In this document: piece after piece, positions 39,611 through 48,537 of the stretch
How the letters are laid out: each line of letters starts with the position of its first letter
Position numbering within the stretch: position 1 is the first letter of the stretch
Notes under the pieces: generated by a model
What the model was told of the DNA's origin: nothing
Seen by the model: the letters and a program-made list of their open reading frames with translations, nothing else
The model's database searches: none
DNA from: Streptomyces katrae
GTDB lineage: Bacteria; Actinomycetota; Actinomycetes; Streptomycetales; Streptomycetaceae
DNA: 64,000 nucleotides
NCBI RefSeq assembly: GCF_000717655.1
Contig: NZ_JNZY01000006.1
Coordinates: forward strand, 1 to 64,000
Reading direction: 5' to 3'
Position numbers and translations under genes: made by a program

Positions 39611-39994
39611 CGCCCCTCGCAGTTTGTTCGCTGTTGGCTGAATAACCGGAGGGCGGAGAGGATGGCGGCTGTGTGATCGATCACATTGTCGAGTGTTGGG
39701 TCATGTGCGTTCAGTGACCCCGGAAGAGGCCGGAAAGCCCGGGAAGTCCGGGTTTCCCGCCCCTCGAACGGCGGGAAATACACGGGGTGGCGTTTGTGCA
39801 AGACGGCCCCCGGACCGTGTACGGTCCCGGTCGTCATCCCAGCCAATCGCTCCTTCAGGTGGGCGGCTGGGTGTCGATTGAGTAACAGACCTTGATGTGA
39901 GGCAAAATCTCCGCCTCAGGTCGGGCACAAGTCCGGCCTCTCGCGCGTTACGTGCGCTGAGACACCGCTAAATCCCAGAGGGGGAGAGCGAAAA
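39611..39994. promoter_or_regulatory. Non-coding region before the DUF4193 gene
   Basis: 384 bp without a gene. It holds a 14-bp perfect palindrome (39672-39685) just after cutS and a near-palindrome, GGACCGTGTACGGTCC, at about 39813-39828. The DUF4193 promoter must lie in the right half. No RNA gene is recognisable. Confidence 0.4.
39672..39685. promoter_or_regulatory. Perfect palindrome TGTGATCGATCACA
   Basis: It resembles a Crp site, but the GTG/CAC half-sites are six bases apart instead of the eight of the Crp consensus. It lies 62 nt after the cutS stop. Confidence 0.45.
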
Positions 39995-40291
39995 ATGGCA
40001 ACGGACTACGACACCCCACGCAAGACCGACGACGACGTCGACAACGACAGCATTGAAGAGCTGAAGGCCCGGCGCAACGAGAAGTCGTCCTCGAGCGTCG
40101 ACGTCGACGACTTCGACGCGGCGGAGGGCATGGAGCTCCCCGGCGCGGACCTCTCCAACGAGGAACTGGCCGTCCGTGTTCTGCCCAAGCAGGCCGATGA
40201 GTTCACCTGCATGAGCTGCTTCCTGGTGCACCACCGCAGCCAGCTGGCACGAGAGAAGAACGGTCAGCCGATCTGCCGCGACTGCGACTGA
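39995..40291 (+). CDS. DUF4193 zinc-ribbon-like protein
   Basis: This 98-residue acidic protein ends in a four-cysteine zinc-ribbon-like motif (CMSC and CRDCD). It is the counterpart of M. tuberculosis Rv2699c and nearly universal in actinobacteria. Its function is not established; the zinc ribbon suggests a nucleic-acid or RNA polymerase partner. A strong GAGGGGGAGAG ribosome-binding site precedes the ATG. Confidence 0.93.
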   Translation: MATDYDTPRKTDDDVDNDSIEELKARRNEKSSSSVDVDDFDAAEGMELPGADLSNEELAVRVLPKQADEFTCMSCFLVHHRSQLAREKNGQPICRDCD

Positions 40292-40303
40292 GAGGCGTCG
40301 GCC

Positions 40304-41233
40304 GTGACCGGCTCGACACCGTTCCGGAAGCGCCGCTTCCGGAAAGCTGGTGATCCGGCGGAGACGCAGGCGGGAGCCACGGGCCCGGAAACGGGCCCAG
40401 GAGCCCCCGGCGTAGCCGACGTGTCCTCCGGCGCCGCCGCGGCGGTGCCGTCGGCCACAGAGTCCGACGAGGCGGCCCGGCGCAGGTCCGGGGCTCGTCG
40501 GCTGCAAGCGGTCAAGAGTGTCAAGAGTGGTGTGCGCAAGGGCGGCGAATATGTCAGGGCCGCCGTCCTGCACATCGCGGACCGCATCATCGAGAACGCA
40601 CCGCGCGTTCCGGTTCGGGACCTCGCGACCCTGCGCGCGCAGTTCCCGGGCCTCGGTCCCGATCAGCTTGCCGACAAGCTGATCGCGGGCGCCTCGTACG
40701 GCACCTCCACCGTGGGCGCGGGCATCGGAGCCGCGGCCATGCTGCCGGTGCCGCCCGCGATGCCGGCCGAACTGGCCGCCGAGGTCACCGGAGTCGCGAT
40801 GATCGAGCTGAAGCTCATCGCGGAGCTCCACGAGGTGTACGGCCTGCGGGCCCCCGGCAACCTCAAGGAGCGCAGCCTCGCCTACCTGACCTCGTGGACG
40901 GAGGAGCGCGGGGTGGACCTGACGAAGCCGACGACGCTGAACATCGCGCTCGGCGGTCAGATGAAGCGCGAACTGCGCCAACAGATCCTGAAGCGGACGT
41001 TCCGCAACCTGCCGAACCTGATGCCCTTCATGGTGGGCGCCGCCGTCGGCGCGGTCATGAACCGCCGGGACACCCGCAAACTCGCCGAGAAGGTCCGTGC
41101 CGACCTGCGGAGCCGAGCCGTGGCCTGGGACTCGCTGCCGCAGCTCCCGCCCCTTGAGCAGCCCTCCGAGCCCCTTCCCGAGGCCACCAGGGCCATGCTC
41201 GAAGGGCCTGCCGGCGACCCGCCCCCGATCTGA
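40304..41233 (+). CDS. EcsC-like hypothetical protein
   Basis: The 309-residue protein has a basic, disordered N-terminus (FRKRRFRK, then an Ala/Gly/Pro-rich stretch) followed by a helical domain with Gly-rich segments (AGASYGTSTVGAGIGAAAMLPVPPAMP) and a hydrophobic helix (NLMPFMVGAAVGAVMNRRDTRKLAEKVRADL). The arrangement resembles EcsC-family proteins, which are probably membrane-associated, but I cannot confirm this. The GTG start has GAGAGGCG upstream and the gene follows DUF4193 by 12 nt, so they share a transcript. Confidence 0.8.
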   Translation: MTGSTPFRKRRFRKAGDPAETQAGATGPETGPGAPGVADVSSGAAAAVPSATESDEAARRRSGARRLQAVKSVKSGVRKGGEYVRAAVLHIADRIIENAPRVPVRDLATLRAQFPGLGPDQLADKLIAGASYGTSTVGAGIGAAAMLPVPPAMPAELAAEVTGVAMIELKLIAELHEVYGLRAPGNLKERSLAYLTSWTEERGVDLTKPTTLNIALGGQMKRELRQQILKRTFRNLPNLMPFMVGAAVGAVMNRRDTRKLAEKVRADLRSRAVAWDSLPQLPPLEQPSEPLPEATRAMLEGPAGDPPPI

Positions 41234-41275
41234 CCCGCGGCCCGGCCGCGGATCCGGCGCCCGGCCCCGGTCCGG

Positions 41276-41731
41276 TCAGCCCTTGGCCGACCGGATCGCC
41301 GAGGCCAGGGCCTGCGGCTCGCGGGTGGAGACGTACGCGTACGGGGTCGGGTCCTCGGGATCGGTGATCGGGATGCGCACCGCCGTCGGGACGTAGCTGC
41401 GCAGCAGCATGAAGGCGCGCGTGTCCGCCTTGTACGTGCGCCAGGCGCGCGCCTCCTCCGGCTCCAGCACCTCGGGCTCGCCCAGGGCCGCCACCGGGAT
41501 CCGGGCCTCGCCGGCCGCCAGCGCACCGTTCACCACGCGCACGCGCGCGGAGCCGTACGAACTCACCAGCATCCCCGCCAGCGCGGTGCCCCCGACCAGC
41601 CCCGCCAGCAGCGGCAGCGTGCCCAGCGGCAGCAGCATCAACGCGCACGCGAGACCGATGAGTACGGCGATGGCCCACCACGAGCGGGGGGCGGTCAGAC
41701 GTTCGTCGTGGTGCGCGGGGGAGAGCTGCAT
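41276..41731 (-). CDS. DUF3093 membrane protein
   Basis: A 151-residue protein with two adjacent N-terminal transmembrane segments (WWAIAVLIGLACALMLLPLG and TLPLLAGLVGGTALAGMLV) and a cytoplasmic domain ending in YVSTREPQALASAI. It is the counterpart of Rv2698, next to dut in mycobacteria. The role is unknown. I used the ATG at 41731; a longer in-frame start would run through the promoter of the next gene. Confidence 0.85.
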   Translation of the reverse strand: MQLSPAHHDERLTAPRSWWAIAVLIGLACALMLLPLGTLPLLAGLVGGTALAGMLVSSYGSARVRVVNGALAAGEARIPVAALGEPEVLEPEEARAWRTYKADTRAFMLLRSYVPTAVRIPITDPEDPTPYAYVSTREPQALASAIRSAKG

Positions 41732-41789
41732 GGCACCAAGCCTGCCACGAGGCGACCCACGGGTAGCGGCGCGGGTAAGGTCAGCGGCT

Positions 41790-42374
41790 GTGAGTGGACG
41801 AAACACAACGTTGACGCCCCCGGCCGATGCCGCCGCGCCGGTCCGGCACCCCGACGCCCCGGCACCCGGCGAGCTGCTCGGTGCGCACTACGAGCACTGC
41901 TTCGGCTGTGGCGAGGGCCAGCCCCACGGACTCCACCTGGAGGCCCGTGCGGGTGAGGGCGTGCGCGTCACCGCCGAGTTCACCGTCAAGCCCGCCCATC
42001 AGGGCGCACCCGGCCTCGCCCACGGCGGCGTGCTCGCCACCGCCCTCGACGAGACGCTGGGCTCCCTGAACTGGCTGCTGCGCGTCATCGCGGTGACGGG
42101 ACGGCTGGAGACGGACTTCGTACGGCCGGTGCCCGTGGACACCGTGCTGTACCTGGAGGCCGAGGTGACCGCCGTCGCCGGACGCAAGATCTACTCCACC
42201 GCGGTCGGCCGGATAGGCGGGCCCGAGGGCCCGGTCGCCGTGCGCGCAGAAGCGCTCTTCATCGAGGTGAAGGTCGACCACTTCATCGACAACGGTCGGC
42301 CCGAGGAGATCCGGGCGGCGATGTCCGACCCGGACCAGGTCAGGCGCGCACGCGCCTTCGAGGTGAACCCCTGA
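41790..42374 (+). CDS. PaaI-family hotdog thioesterase
   Basis: A 194-residue single-hotdog protein with the HGGVLATALDE active-site helix (Asp/Glu general base) and HYEHCFGCGEGQPHGLHLE upstream, as in PaaI/YbgC-like acyl-CoA thioesterases. The substrate is unknown. The GTG start is divergent from the DUF3093 gene and has AAGG about 10 nt upstream. Its stop overlaps the dut start by one base (TGATG), so the two are coupled. Confidence 0.87.
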   Translation: MSGRNTTLTPPADAAAPVRHPDAPAPGELLGAHYEHCFGCGEGQPHGLHLEARAGEGVRVTAEFTVKPAHQGAPGLAHGGVLATALDETLGSLNWLLRVIAVTGRLETDFVRPVPVDTVLYLEAEVTAVAGRKIYSTAVGRIGGPEGPVAVRAEALFIEVKVDHFIDNGRPEEIRAAMSDPDQVRRARAFEVNP

Positions 42375-42910
42375 TGTCTGACAGCAACCACGCGCCCGTC
42401 GACGTGCTGATCCGCCGCGTCGACCCCGAGGTGCCCCTGCCCGCCTACGGCCACCCCGGCGACGCCGGCTGCGACCTGGTGACCACCGAGGCGGCCGTGC
42501 TGGAGCCCGGCGAGCGCACCGTACTGCCCACGGGCGTGTCCATCGCCCTGCCCGACGGGTACGCGGCGTTCGTGCACCCGCGCTCGGGCCTGGCCGCCCG
42601 CTGCGGGCTCGCGCTCGTGAATGCCCCGGGGACGGTGGATGCCGGGTACCGTGGGGAGATCAAGGTGATCGTGGTCAATCTCGACCCGCGCGAGAGCGTC
42701 CGGTTCGAGCGCTTCGACCGCATTGCCCAGCTGGTTGTCCAGAGGGTCGAGAAGGTGCGCTTCCACGAGGTGGCGGAACTTCCCGGCTCGGCCCGGGCCG
42801 AGGGGGGTTTCGGCTCCACCGGCGGTCATGCGGCCGTGGCCGGATCCGGCGCTGGTCAGCAGGGTGGGAATGGCTACGCTTCGGTCGTATCCGACCGGGA
42901 AGGACAGTGA
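42374..42910 (+). CDS. dut: dUTP diphosphatase
   Basis: The 178-residue trimeric dUTPase hydrolyses dUTP to dUMP. Five family motifs can be read: GDAGCDL, PRSGLA, NAPGTVDAGYRGEI, RIAQLVVQ and the C-terminal Phe-containing GGFGSTG. A Gly/Ala-rich tail follows the last motif, longer than usual. The position matches Rv2697c beside DUF3093 and DUF3710. Confidence 0.97.
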   Translation: MSDSNHAPVDVLIRRVDPEVPLPAYGHPGDAGCDLVTTEAAVLEPGERTVLPTGVSIALPDGYAAFVHPRSGLAARCGLALVNAPGTVDAGYRGEIKVIVVNLDPRESVRFERFDRIAQLVVQRVEKVRFHEVAELPGSARAEGGFGSTGGHAAVAGSGAGQQGGNGYASVVSDREGQ

Positions 42911-42911
42911 C

Positions 42912-43691
42912 GTGTTCGGACGTCGCAAGAAGAACGACTCCGCCAAGGACGGCGGCGCGGCCGAGCAGGTCGTGGACGGCGTGGCTGCCGATGAACAGGA
43001 CGGCGGCGAGGAGCAGGACTCCGCGCCCCGCAGGGTGAATCTGCCGCCCGCCCCGCGGCCCGACGGCCCCTGGGACGTCTCCGAGGTGCCCGGTGCGCCG
43101 GAGGAGGGTCGCGTCGACCTGGGCGGCATTCTCGTACCGGGTGTCGAGGGCATGGAGCTGCGCGTCGAGGTCGCCGGTGACGCGATCGTCGCCGCGACGG
43201 TCGTCCTCGGCGACAGCGCCGTACAGCTGCAGGCCTTCGCGGCGCCCAAGAAGGAAGGCATCTGGGGCGAGGTCCGCGAGGAGATCGCCACGGGCATCAC
43301 CCAGCAGGGCGGCATCATCGACGAGGTCGAGGGTCCGCTGGGCTGGGAGCTGCGCGCCCAGGTGCCCGTACCCATGCCCGACGGCCAGACCGGCGCCCAG
43401 CTGGTCCGCTTCGTCGGCGTCGACGGCCCGCGCTGGTTCCTGCGGGGCGTCATCTCCGGCCAGGGCGCCGTGCGCCCCGAGTCGGCGGGCGTGCTCGAGC
43501 AGATCTTCCGGGAGACCGTCATCGTGCGCGGCGACGGCCCGATGGCCCCGCGCGACCCGATCGTGCTGAAGCTGCCGAACGACGCGCAGATGGTGCCGGA
43601 CGGCGTGCAGACCGAGGACCAGGAGGGCTCCCGCTTCTCCGGCGGCATGGGCCAGCTGGAGCAGGGTCCGACGATCACCGAGGTCCGCTGA
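42912..43691 (+). CDS. DUF3710 protein
   Basis: A 259-residue soluble protein starting MFGRRKKND, with an acidic linker and then a conserved domain (PDGPWDVSEV, GVDGPRWFLRGVISG, RETVIVRGDGPMAPRDPI). It is the counterpart of Rv2696c next to dut. The function is unknown. The GTG start follows dut by one base, with AAGGAC upstream, so it is the last gene of the thioesterase-dut-DUF3710 operon. A strong hairpin follows. Confidence 0.9.
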   Translation: MFGRRKKNDSAKDGGAAEQVVDGVAADEQDGGEEQDSAPRRVNLPPAPRPDGPWDVSEVPGAPEEGRVDLGGILVPGVEGMELRVEVAGDAIVAATVVLGDSAVQLQAFAAPKKEGIWGEVREEIATGITQQGGIIDEVEGPLGWELRAQVPVPMPDGQTGAQLVRFVGVDGPRWFLRGVISGQGAVRPESAGVLEQIFRETVIVRGDGPMAPRDPIVLKLPNDAQMVPDGVQTEDQEGSRFSGGMGQLEQGPTITEVR

Positions 43692-43746
43692 CCCGGCGGA
43701 CCCCCGGCTGATTCCCGGGCGCGCCTCTCGGCGACACTTTCAGGCC

Positions 43747-43777
43747 GCGGGCCGTACTCCTTCGGGGTACGGCCCGC
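43747..43777 (+). terminator. Intrinsic hairpin after the dut/DUF3710 operon
   Basis: An 11-bp perfect stem (GCGGGCCGTAC and GTACGGCCCGC) with a short internal loop lies between the DUF3710 gene and kdpD. Confidence 0.8.
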
Positions 43778-43869
43778 TGTCGTACCCGCGGGTGTCAGGG
43801 ATCCGTCAAGGATGGGCGGACGGCCGGGAAAAGTGCGTGATCGGCGGAAACGTCCCGGAGAATGGGCGC

Positions 43870-46554
43870 ATGGGACGCGGCACGCTACGGATCTACCTCG
43901 GCGCGGCACCCGGTGTGGGCAAGACGTACGCGATGCTCTCCGAGGGCCACCGCCGGGTGGAGCGGGGCGGCGACTGCGTCGTCGGCTTCGTCGAGCACCA
44001 CGGGCGGCCGCGCACCGAGGTGATGCTGCACGGGCTGGAACAGGTGCCGCGCCAGGAGCTCAGGTACCGGGGCGCCGCCTTCACCGAGATGGACGTGGAC
44101 GCCGTACTGGCGCGCCGGCCGGCCGTAGCGCTCGTGGACGAGCTCGCGCACACCAACGTGCCCGGCTCGCGCAACGCCAAGCGCTGGCAGGACGCCGAGG
44201 AGCTGCTGCAGGCGGGCATCGACGTCGTGTCCACCGTGAACATCCAGCACCTGGAGTCGCTCGGTGACGTGGTGGAGACCATCACCGGCGTGCGGCAGCG
44301 GGAGACCGTGCCGGACGAGGTGGTGCGGCGGGCCGGCCAGATCGAGCTCGTCGACATGTCCCCGCAGGCGCTGCGCCGGCGGATGGCGCACGGGAACATC
44401 TACCGGTCCGACAAGGTCGACGCGGCCCTGTCGAACTACTTCCGGCCCGGCAACCTCACCGCCCTGCGGGAGCTGGCGCTCCTGTGGGTGGCCGACCGGG
44501 CCGACGAGTACCTCCAGCAGTACCGGGGCGAGCACGGCATCCGCTCCACCTGGCAGGCCCGCGAGCGGATCGCCGTCGGGCTCACGGGCGGGCCCGAGGG
44601 CCGTACGCTCATCCGCCGCGCCTCCCGGATGGCCGCCAAGGGGTCCGGCAGCGAGATCCTGGCCGTCTACATCGCCCGCAGCGACGGGCTGACCGCGGCC
44701 TCACCGAAGGAGCTCGCGGTCCAGCGGACGCTGGTCGAAGATCTTGGCGGAACGTTCCACCATGTGATCGGCGACGACATCCCCGACGCGCTGCTCGCAT
44801 TCGCCCGCGGGGTCAACGCCACCCAGATCGTGCTCGGCTCCAGCCGCCGCAAGGCCTGGCAGTACGTCTTCGGCCCGGGCGTCGGCGCCACCGTGGCCCG
44901 CGACTCGGGCCCCGACCTCGACGTGCACATCGTCACGCACGAGGAGGTCGCCCGGGGCCGCGGCCTGCCCGTGGTCCGTTCGGCGGCCCGGCTCGGACGG
45001 ACCCGGATCATCGCCGGCTGGGTCGTCGGGATGCTCTTCCCCGTCCTGCTGGCCGTGCTGCTCACGCACGTGAACGCCGACCCGGGCCTGGCCAACGAGA
45101 TGCTGCTGTTCCTCTCGCTGACCGTGGCCGCCGCGCTGCTGGGCGGGCTCTCGCCGGCGCTGGCCTCGGCGGCCTTCGGCTCGCTGCTGCTGAACTACTT
45201 CTTCGCCCCGCCCGTGCACCGGTTCACCATCTCCGACCCGAAGAACATCGTGGCCATCGCCGTCTTCTTCGGGGTGGCCGTCTCCGTGGCCTCGGTGGTG
45301 GACCTGGCCGCCCGGCGCACCCACCAGGCCGCACGGCTGCGCGCCGAGTCCGAGATCCTCTCCTTCCTGGCCGGCAGCGTCCTGCGCGGCGAGACCACGC
45401 TGGACGCGCTGCTGGAGCGGGTGCGCGAGACCTTCGCCATGGAGTCCGTGGCCCTGCTGGAGCGCGCGAGCGACGTCGATCCCTGGCAGCCGGCCGGCAG
45501 CGTCGGCCCGAGTCCGGTCGGCCGCCCCGAGGACGCCGATGTGGACATGCCCATCGGGGACCACATGGCGCTGGCCCTGTCCGGCCGGGTGCTGCCCGCC
45601 GAGGACCGCCGCGTGCTCGGTGCGTTCGCCGCGCAGGCAGCCGTGGTCCTGGACCGGCAGCGGCTGGTCGGGGAGGCCGAGGAGGCCCGCCGGCTGGCGG
45701 AGGGCAACCGGATCCGGACCGCGCTGCTGGCCGCCGTCAGCCATGACCTCCGTACGCCGCTGGCCTCCATCAAGGCCTCGGTGTCGTCCCTGCGCTCCGA
45801 CGACGTGGACTGGTCCGAGGAGGACCGGGCCGAGCTCCTCGAGGGCATCGAGGACGGCGCCGACCGGCTCGACCACCTGGTGGGCAACCTGCTCGACATG
45901 TCCCGGCTCCAGACCGGCACCGTGACCCCGCTGGTCCGGGAGATCGACCTCGACGAGGTGGTCCCGATGGCGCTGGGCGGCGTACCGGAGGACAGCGTGG
46001 TGCTGGACGTCCCGGAGACGCTGCCGATGGTGGCAGTGGACCCGGGTCTGCTGGAGCGCACCGTGGCCAACGTGGTGGAGAACGCCGTCAAGTACAGCCC
46101 GGCCGGGGAGCCGGTGGTGGTCGCCGCCAGCTTCCTCGGCGACCGGGTCGAGGTGCGCGTCGTGGACCGCGGGTCCGGGGTGCCCGACGAGGCCAAGGAC
46201 CGGATCTTCGCCCCCTTCCAGCGGCACGGGGACGCCCCGCGAGGCGCCGGGGTGGGCCTCGGCCTCGCGGTGGCCCGGGGCTTCGCCGAGGCCATGGACG
46301 GCACCCTGGCGGCCGAGGACACCCCGGGCGGCGGACTGACGATGGTGCTCACGCTGCGGGCCGTGACGCGCGACAGTGGGCCGGCGGAAGGCGCGGCGGA
46401 AGGCGCGGCGGACGGCGCGGCGGACGGCGAAGGACGCGCCGCCGTGCCGGAGACGGCCGGCGACCCGCCCGATGGCCGCCGTACCCCCGGCGCCGCCGAC
46501 GGCAGCGACCTCTTGGATCTCGACCCGATACGACAGAAGGCAGGACCTCAATGA
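43870..46554 (+). CDS. kdpD: Sensor kinase KdpD
   Basis: The 894-residue protein has the whole KdpD layout: an N-terminal KdpD domain with Walker A (GAAPGVGKTYAML) and Walker B-like VDELAHTNVPGSRN, a universal-stress-like domain, four closely spaced transmembrane helices around residues 380-480, a GAF-like domain, the H-box AVSHDLRTPLASIK and ATPase boxes (NVVENAVKYSP, GVGLGLAVARG). The Ala-Glu-Gly-repeat C-terminal tail is unusual. KdpD reads potassium limitation and, in some bacteria, c-di-AMP. The ATG at 43870 has GGAG 9 nt upstream. No kdpFABC operon is in the window. Confidence 0.95.
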   Translation: MGRGTLRIYLGAAPGVGKTYAMLSEGHRRVERGGDCVVGFVEHHGRPRTEVMLHGLEQVPRQELRYRGAAFTEMDVDAVLARRPAVALVDELAHTNVPGSRNAKRWQDAEELLQAGIDVVSTVNIQHLESLGDVVETITGVRQRETVPDEVVRRAGQIELVDMSPQALRRRMAHGNIYRSDKVDAALSNYFRPGNLTALRELALLWVADRADEYLQQYRGEHGIRSTWQARERIAVGLTGGPEGRTLIRRASRMAAKGSGSEILAVYIARSDGLTAASPKELAVQRTLVEDLGGTFHHVIGDDIPDALLAFARGVNATQIVLGSSRRKAWQYVFGPGVGATVARDSGPDLDVHIVTHEEVARGRGLPVVRSAARLGRTRIIAGWVVGMLFPVLLAVLLTHVNADPGLANEMLLFLSLTVAAALLGGLSPALASAAFGSLLLNYFFAPPVHRFTISDPKNIVAIAVFFGVAVSVASVVDLAARRTHQAARLRAESEILSFLAGSVLRGETTLDALLERVRETFAMESVALLERASDVDPWQPAGSVGPSPVGRPEDADVDMPIGDHMALALSGRVLPAEDRRVLGAFAAQAAVVLDRQRLVGEAEEARRLAEGNRIRTALLAAVSHDLRTPLASIKASVSSLRSDDVDWSEEDRAELLEGIEDGADRLDHLVGNLLDMSRLQTGTVTPLVREIDLDEVVPMALGGVPEDSVVLDVPETLPMVAVDPGLLERTVANVVENAVKYSPAGEPVVVAASFLGDRVEVRVVDRGSGVPDEAKDRIFAPFQRHGDAPRGAGVGLGLAVARGFAEAMDGTLAAEDTPGGGLTMVLTLRAVTRDSGPAEGAAEGAADGAADGEGRAAVPETAGDPPDGRRTPGAADGSDLLDLDPIRQKAGPQ

Positions 46555-47237
46555 CCCGGGTGCTCGTGGTGGACGACGAGCCGCAGATCGTCCGAGCCCT
46601 CGTGATCAATCTGAAGGCACGCAAGTACGAGGTCGACGCCGCCGCGGACGGGGCCGGAGCCCTGGAGCTGGCGGCCGCCCGCCACCCCGACGTGGTCGTC
46701 CTCGACCTGGGCCTGCCCGACATGGACGGCGTCGAGGTGATCAGGGGCCTGCGCGGCTGGACCAGGGTGCCGATCCTGGTCCTCTCCGCCCGGCACAGCT
46801 CCGACGAGAAGGTCGAGGCCCTCGACGCCGGGGCCGATGACTACGTCACCAAGCCCTTCGGCATGGACGAGCTGCTCGCGCGGCTGCGCGCCGCCGTCCG
46901 CCGGGCCGAGCCGTCCGCGGGCGCCGGCGAGGACGGGGTGATCGTGGAGACCGGCGGCTTCACGGTGGACCTGGCGGCGAAGAAGGCCGTGCGCGAAGGG
47001 CGCGACGTACGGCTCACGCCCACCGAATGGCACCTGCTGGAGGTGCTCGTCCGCAACGGCGGCAAGCTCGTCAGCCAGAGGCAGCTCCTCCAGGAGGTCT
47101 GGGGGCCCTCGTACGGCACGGAGACGAACTACCTGCGCGTCTACATGGCGCAGCTGCGGCGCAAACTGGAGGCGGACCCCTCGCACCCGCGGCACTTCAT
47201 CACGGAGCCGGGCATGGGATACCGCTTCGAGCGGTAG
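46551..47237 (+). CDS. kdpE: Response regulator KdpE
   Basis: This 228-residue OmpR-family regulator has a receiver domain (VVDDEP, phospho-Asp in VLDLGLPD, TKPF) and a winged-helix domain ending ITEPGMGYRFER. It overlaps kdpD by ATGA. It should activate potassium-transport genes located elsewhere. KdpDE lies inside a conserved block that has a KimA-like permease and two TrkA proteins a few genes away. Confidence 0.95.
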   Translation: MTRVLVVDDEPQIVRALVINLKARKYEVDAAADGAGALELAAARHPDVVVLDLGLPDMDGVEVIRGLRGWTRVPILVLSARHSSDEKVEALDAGADDYVTKPFGMDELLARLRAAVRRAEPSAGAGEDGVIVETGGFTVDLAAKKAVREGRDVRLTPTEWHLLEVLVRNGGKLVSQRQLLQEVWGPSYGTETNYLRVYMAQLRRKLEADPSHPRHFITEPGMGYRFER

Positions 47238-47261
47238 CGGGGGCGCCGGTACGCTTCCTGT

Positions 47262-47681
47262 ATGAGTGCTGAACCGCGTCCCGAGAAGTCCGCCAAGCCG
47301 GTCAGGCCGGCGGGCCGGTTCCGGCGGATGATAGAGCGGCTGTCCACCTCGCAGGAGGAGCTGCATTCGGCGGAGCTGCAAGAGGACGCAGAAGCCGCGG
47401 GGTGCACGCGGATCTGCGACTCCCACGACCGCCAGATAGTCAAGGTGACGGGCACCCTGCGTACCGTCACCCTCCGGCCGCGTGCGGGGGTGCCCGCCCT
47501 GGAGGCGGAGCTCTTCGACGGCTCGGCCGGGCTGGACGTGGTCTGGCTCGGTCGTCGCTCGATCGTGGGAATCGAACCCGGCCGGCGCATGATCGCCTCC
47601 GGGCGGATCTCGATGAGCCACGGCCGCCGGGTCCTCTTCAACCCGAAGTACGAACTCCGACCGCTCGGACAGGAGCACTGA
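47262..47681 (+). CDS. OB-fold nucleic-acid-binding protein
   Basis: The 139-residue protein has a short basic N-terminus and one OB-fold domain (VKVTGTLRTVTLRP to GRRVLFNPKYEL). It is the counterpart of Rv2694c and resembles the OB domain of RecG-like proteins. Binding of single-stranded nucleic acid is likely but not shown. It starts 24 nt after kdpE and ends 3 nt before the DUF3159 gene. Confidence 0.9.
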   Translation: MSAEPRPEKSAKPVRPAGRFRRMIERLSTSQEELHSAELQEDAEAAGCTRICDSHDRQIVKVTGTLRTVTLRPRAGVPALEAELFDGSAGLDVVWLGRRSIVGIEPGRRMIASGRISMSHGRRVLFNPKYELRPLGQEH

Positions 47682-47684
47682 CCG

Positions 47685-48437
47685 GTGACGTCATTCGACA
47701 AACCGACCACCCCGGACCCCGAGGGCGGGCCGTCCCCCGATCCGGCCTCAGACCAGGCGGCCGTGACCCAGGCGGCGCTCTTCGACGCCTTCGGCGGAGT
47801 CCGGGGCACCGTGGAGACGATGCTCCCCGGGCTGCTCTTCGTGATGATCTACACGGTCAACAAGGACGTGAAGATGTCCGCGATCGCGGCGGGCGCGGTC
47901 GCGGTCCTGCTCGTGATCGTGCGGCTGCTGCGCAAGGACACCGTGAAGCACGCCTTCAGCGGGGTCTTCGGCGTGGGGGTCGGCGTGGCCTTCGCCCTGT
48001 TCACCGGTACCGCCAAGGGCTTCTACCTGCCCGGCATGATCTACGGCGCCGGGCTGGGCGTGGCCTTCACGGTGTCCGCGCTCGTGGGGTTCCCGCTGCT
48101 GGGCGTGATCCTGGGCCCGGTGTTCAAGGAGAACCTGTCCTGGCGCACCCGCAACCCCGGGCGCAAGAAGGCGTACACGAAGGCCAGTCTGGCCTGGGGC
48201 CTCATCTTCCTCGCCAAGTACGCGATCCTCTTCCCGCTGTACTGGTGGGGCGACGCGACGCAGCTGGGCTGGGTGCTCATCGCGCTGAAGCTGCCCCCGA
48301 TGGTGCTCGCGGTGTACTTCACGTGGGTGTTCCTGGCGAAGGCACCGCCGCCGATCGACGTGATCGCGGAGTGGGAGGCCAAGGACGCTGCCGCCGAGGC
48401 CGCCAAGGCCGCTGCCGCCCGGGAACGCGGGGCCTGA
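47685..48437 (+). CDS. DUF3159 membrane protein
   Basis: A 250-residue integral membrane protein with five or six predicted helices (for example PGLLFVMIYTVN and SAIAAGAVAVLLVIVRLL), a NPGRKKAYTKASLAWG loop and a charged Ala/Lys-rich tail. It is the counterpart of Rv2693c, always near the ceoBC genes. The function is unknown; the setting suggests ion transport or its control. The GTG start is 3 nt after the OB-fold gene. Confidence 0.9.
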   Translation: MTSFDKPTTPDPEGGPSPDPASDQAAVTQAALFDAFGGVRGTVETMLPGLLFVMIYTVNKDVKMSAIAAGAVAVLLVIVRLLRKDTVKHAFSGVFGVGVGVAFALFTGTAKGFYLPGMIYGAGLGVAFTVSALVGFPLLGVILGPVFKENLSWRTRNPGRKKAYTKASLAWGLIFLAKYAILFPLYWWGDATQLGWVLIALKLPPMVLAVYFTWVFLAKAPPPIDVIAEWEAKDAAAEAAKAAAARERGA

Positions 48438-48479
48438 CCGCGCCCCGTCCGCTACCGGGTTCCTCCCGCCGTGACGCGA

Positions 48480-48520
48480 AAGGGGCGGGGCCGGCCATCC
48501 GATGGCCGGCCCCGCCCCTT
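48480..48520. terminator. Bidirectional terminator, 19-bp perfect stem
   Basis: A 19-bp perfect inverted repeat with a 3-nt CCG loop, flanked by AA and TT, sits between the convergent DUF3159 and ceoC genes. Confidence 0.88.
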
Positions 48521-48537
48521 CGTCGTGTCGCGTGCGG

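Noticed and set aside
39672..39685. Calling the palindrome a Crp site
   Set aside because: The half-site spacing is six instead of eight bases, so it does not fit the Crp consensus; kept only as an unnamed palindrome.
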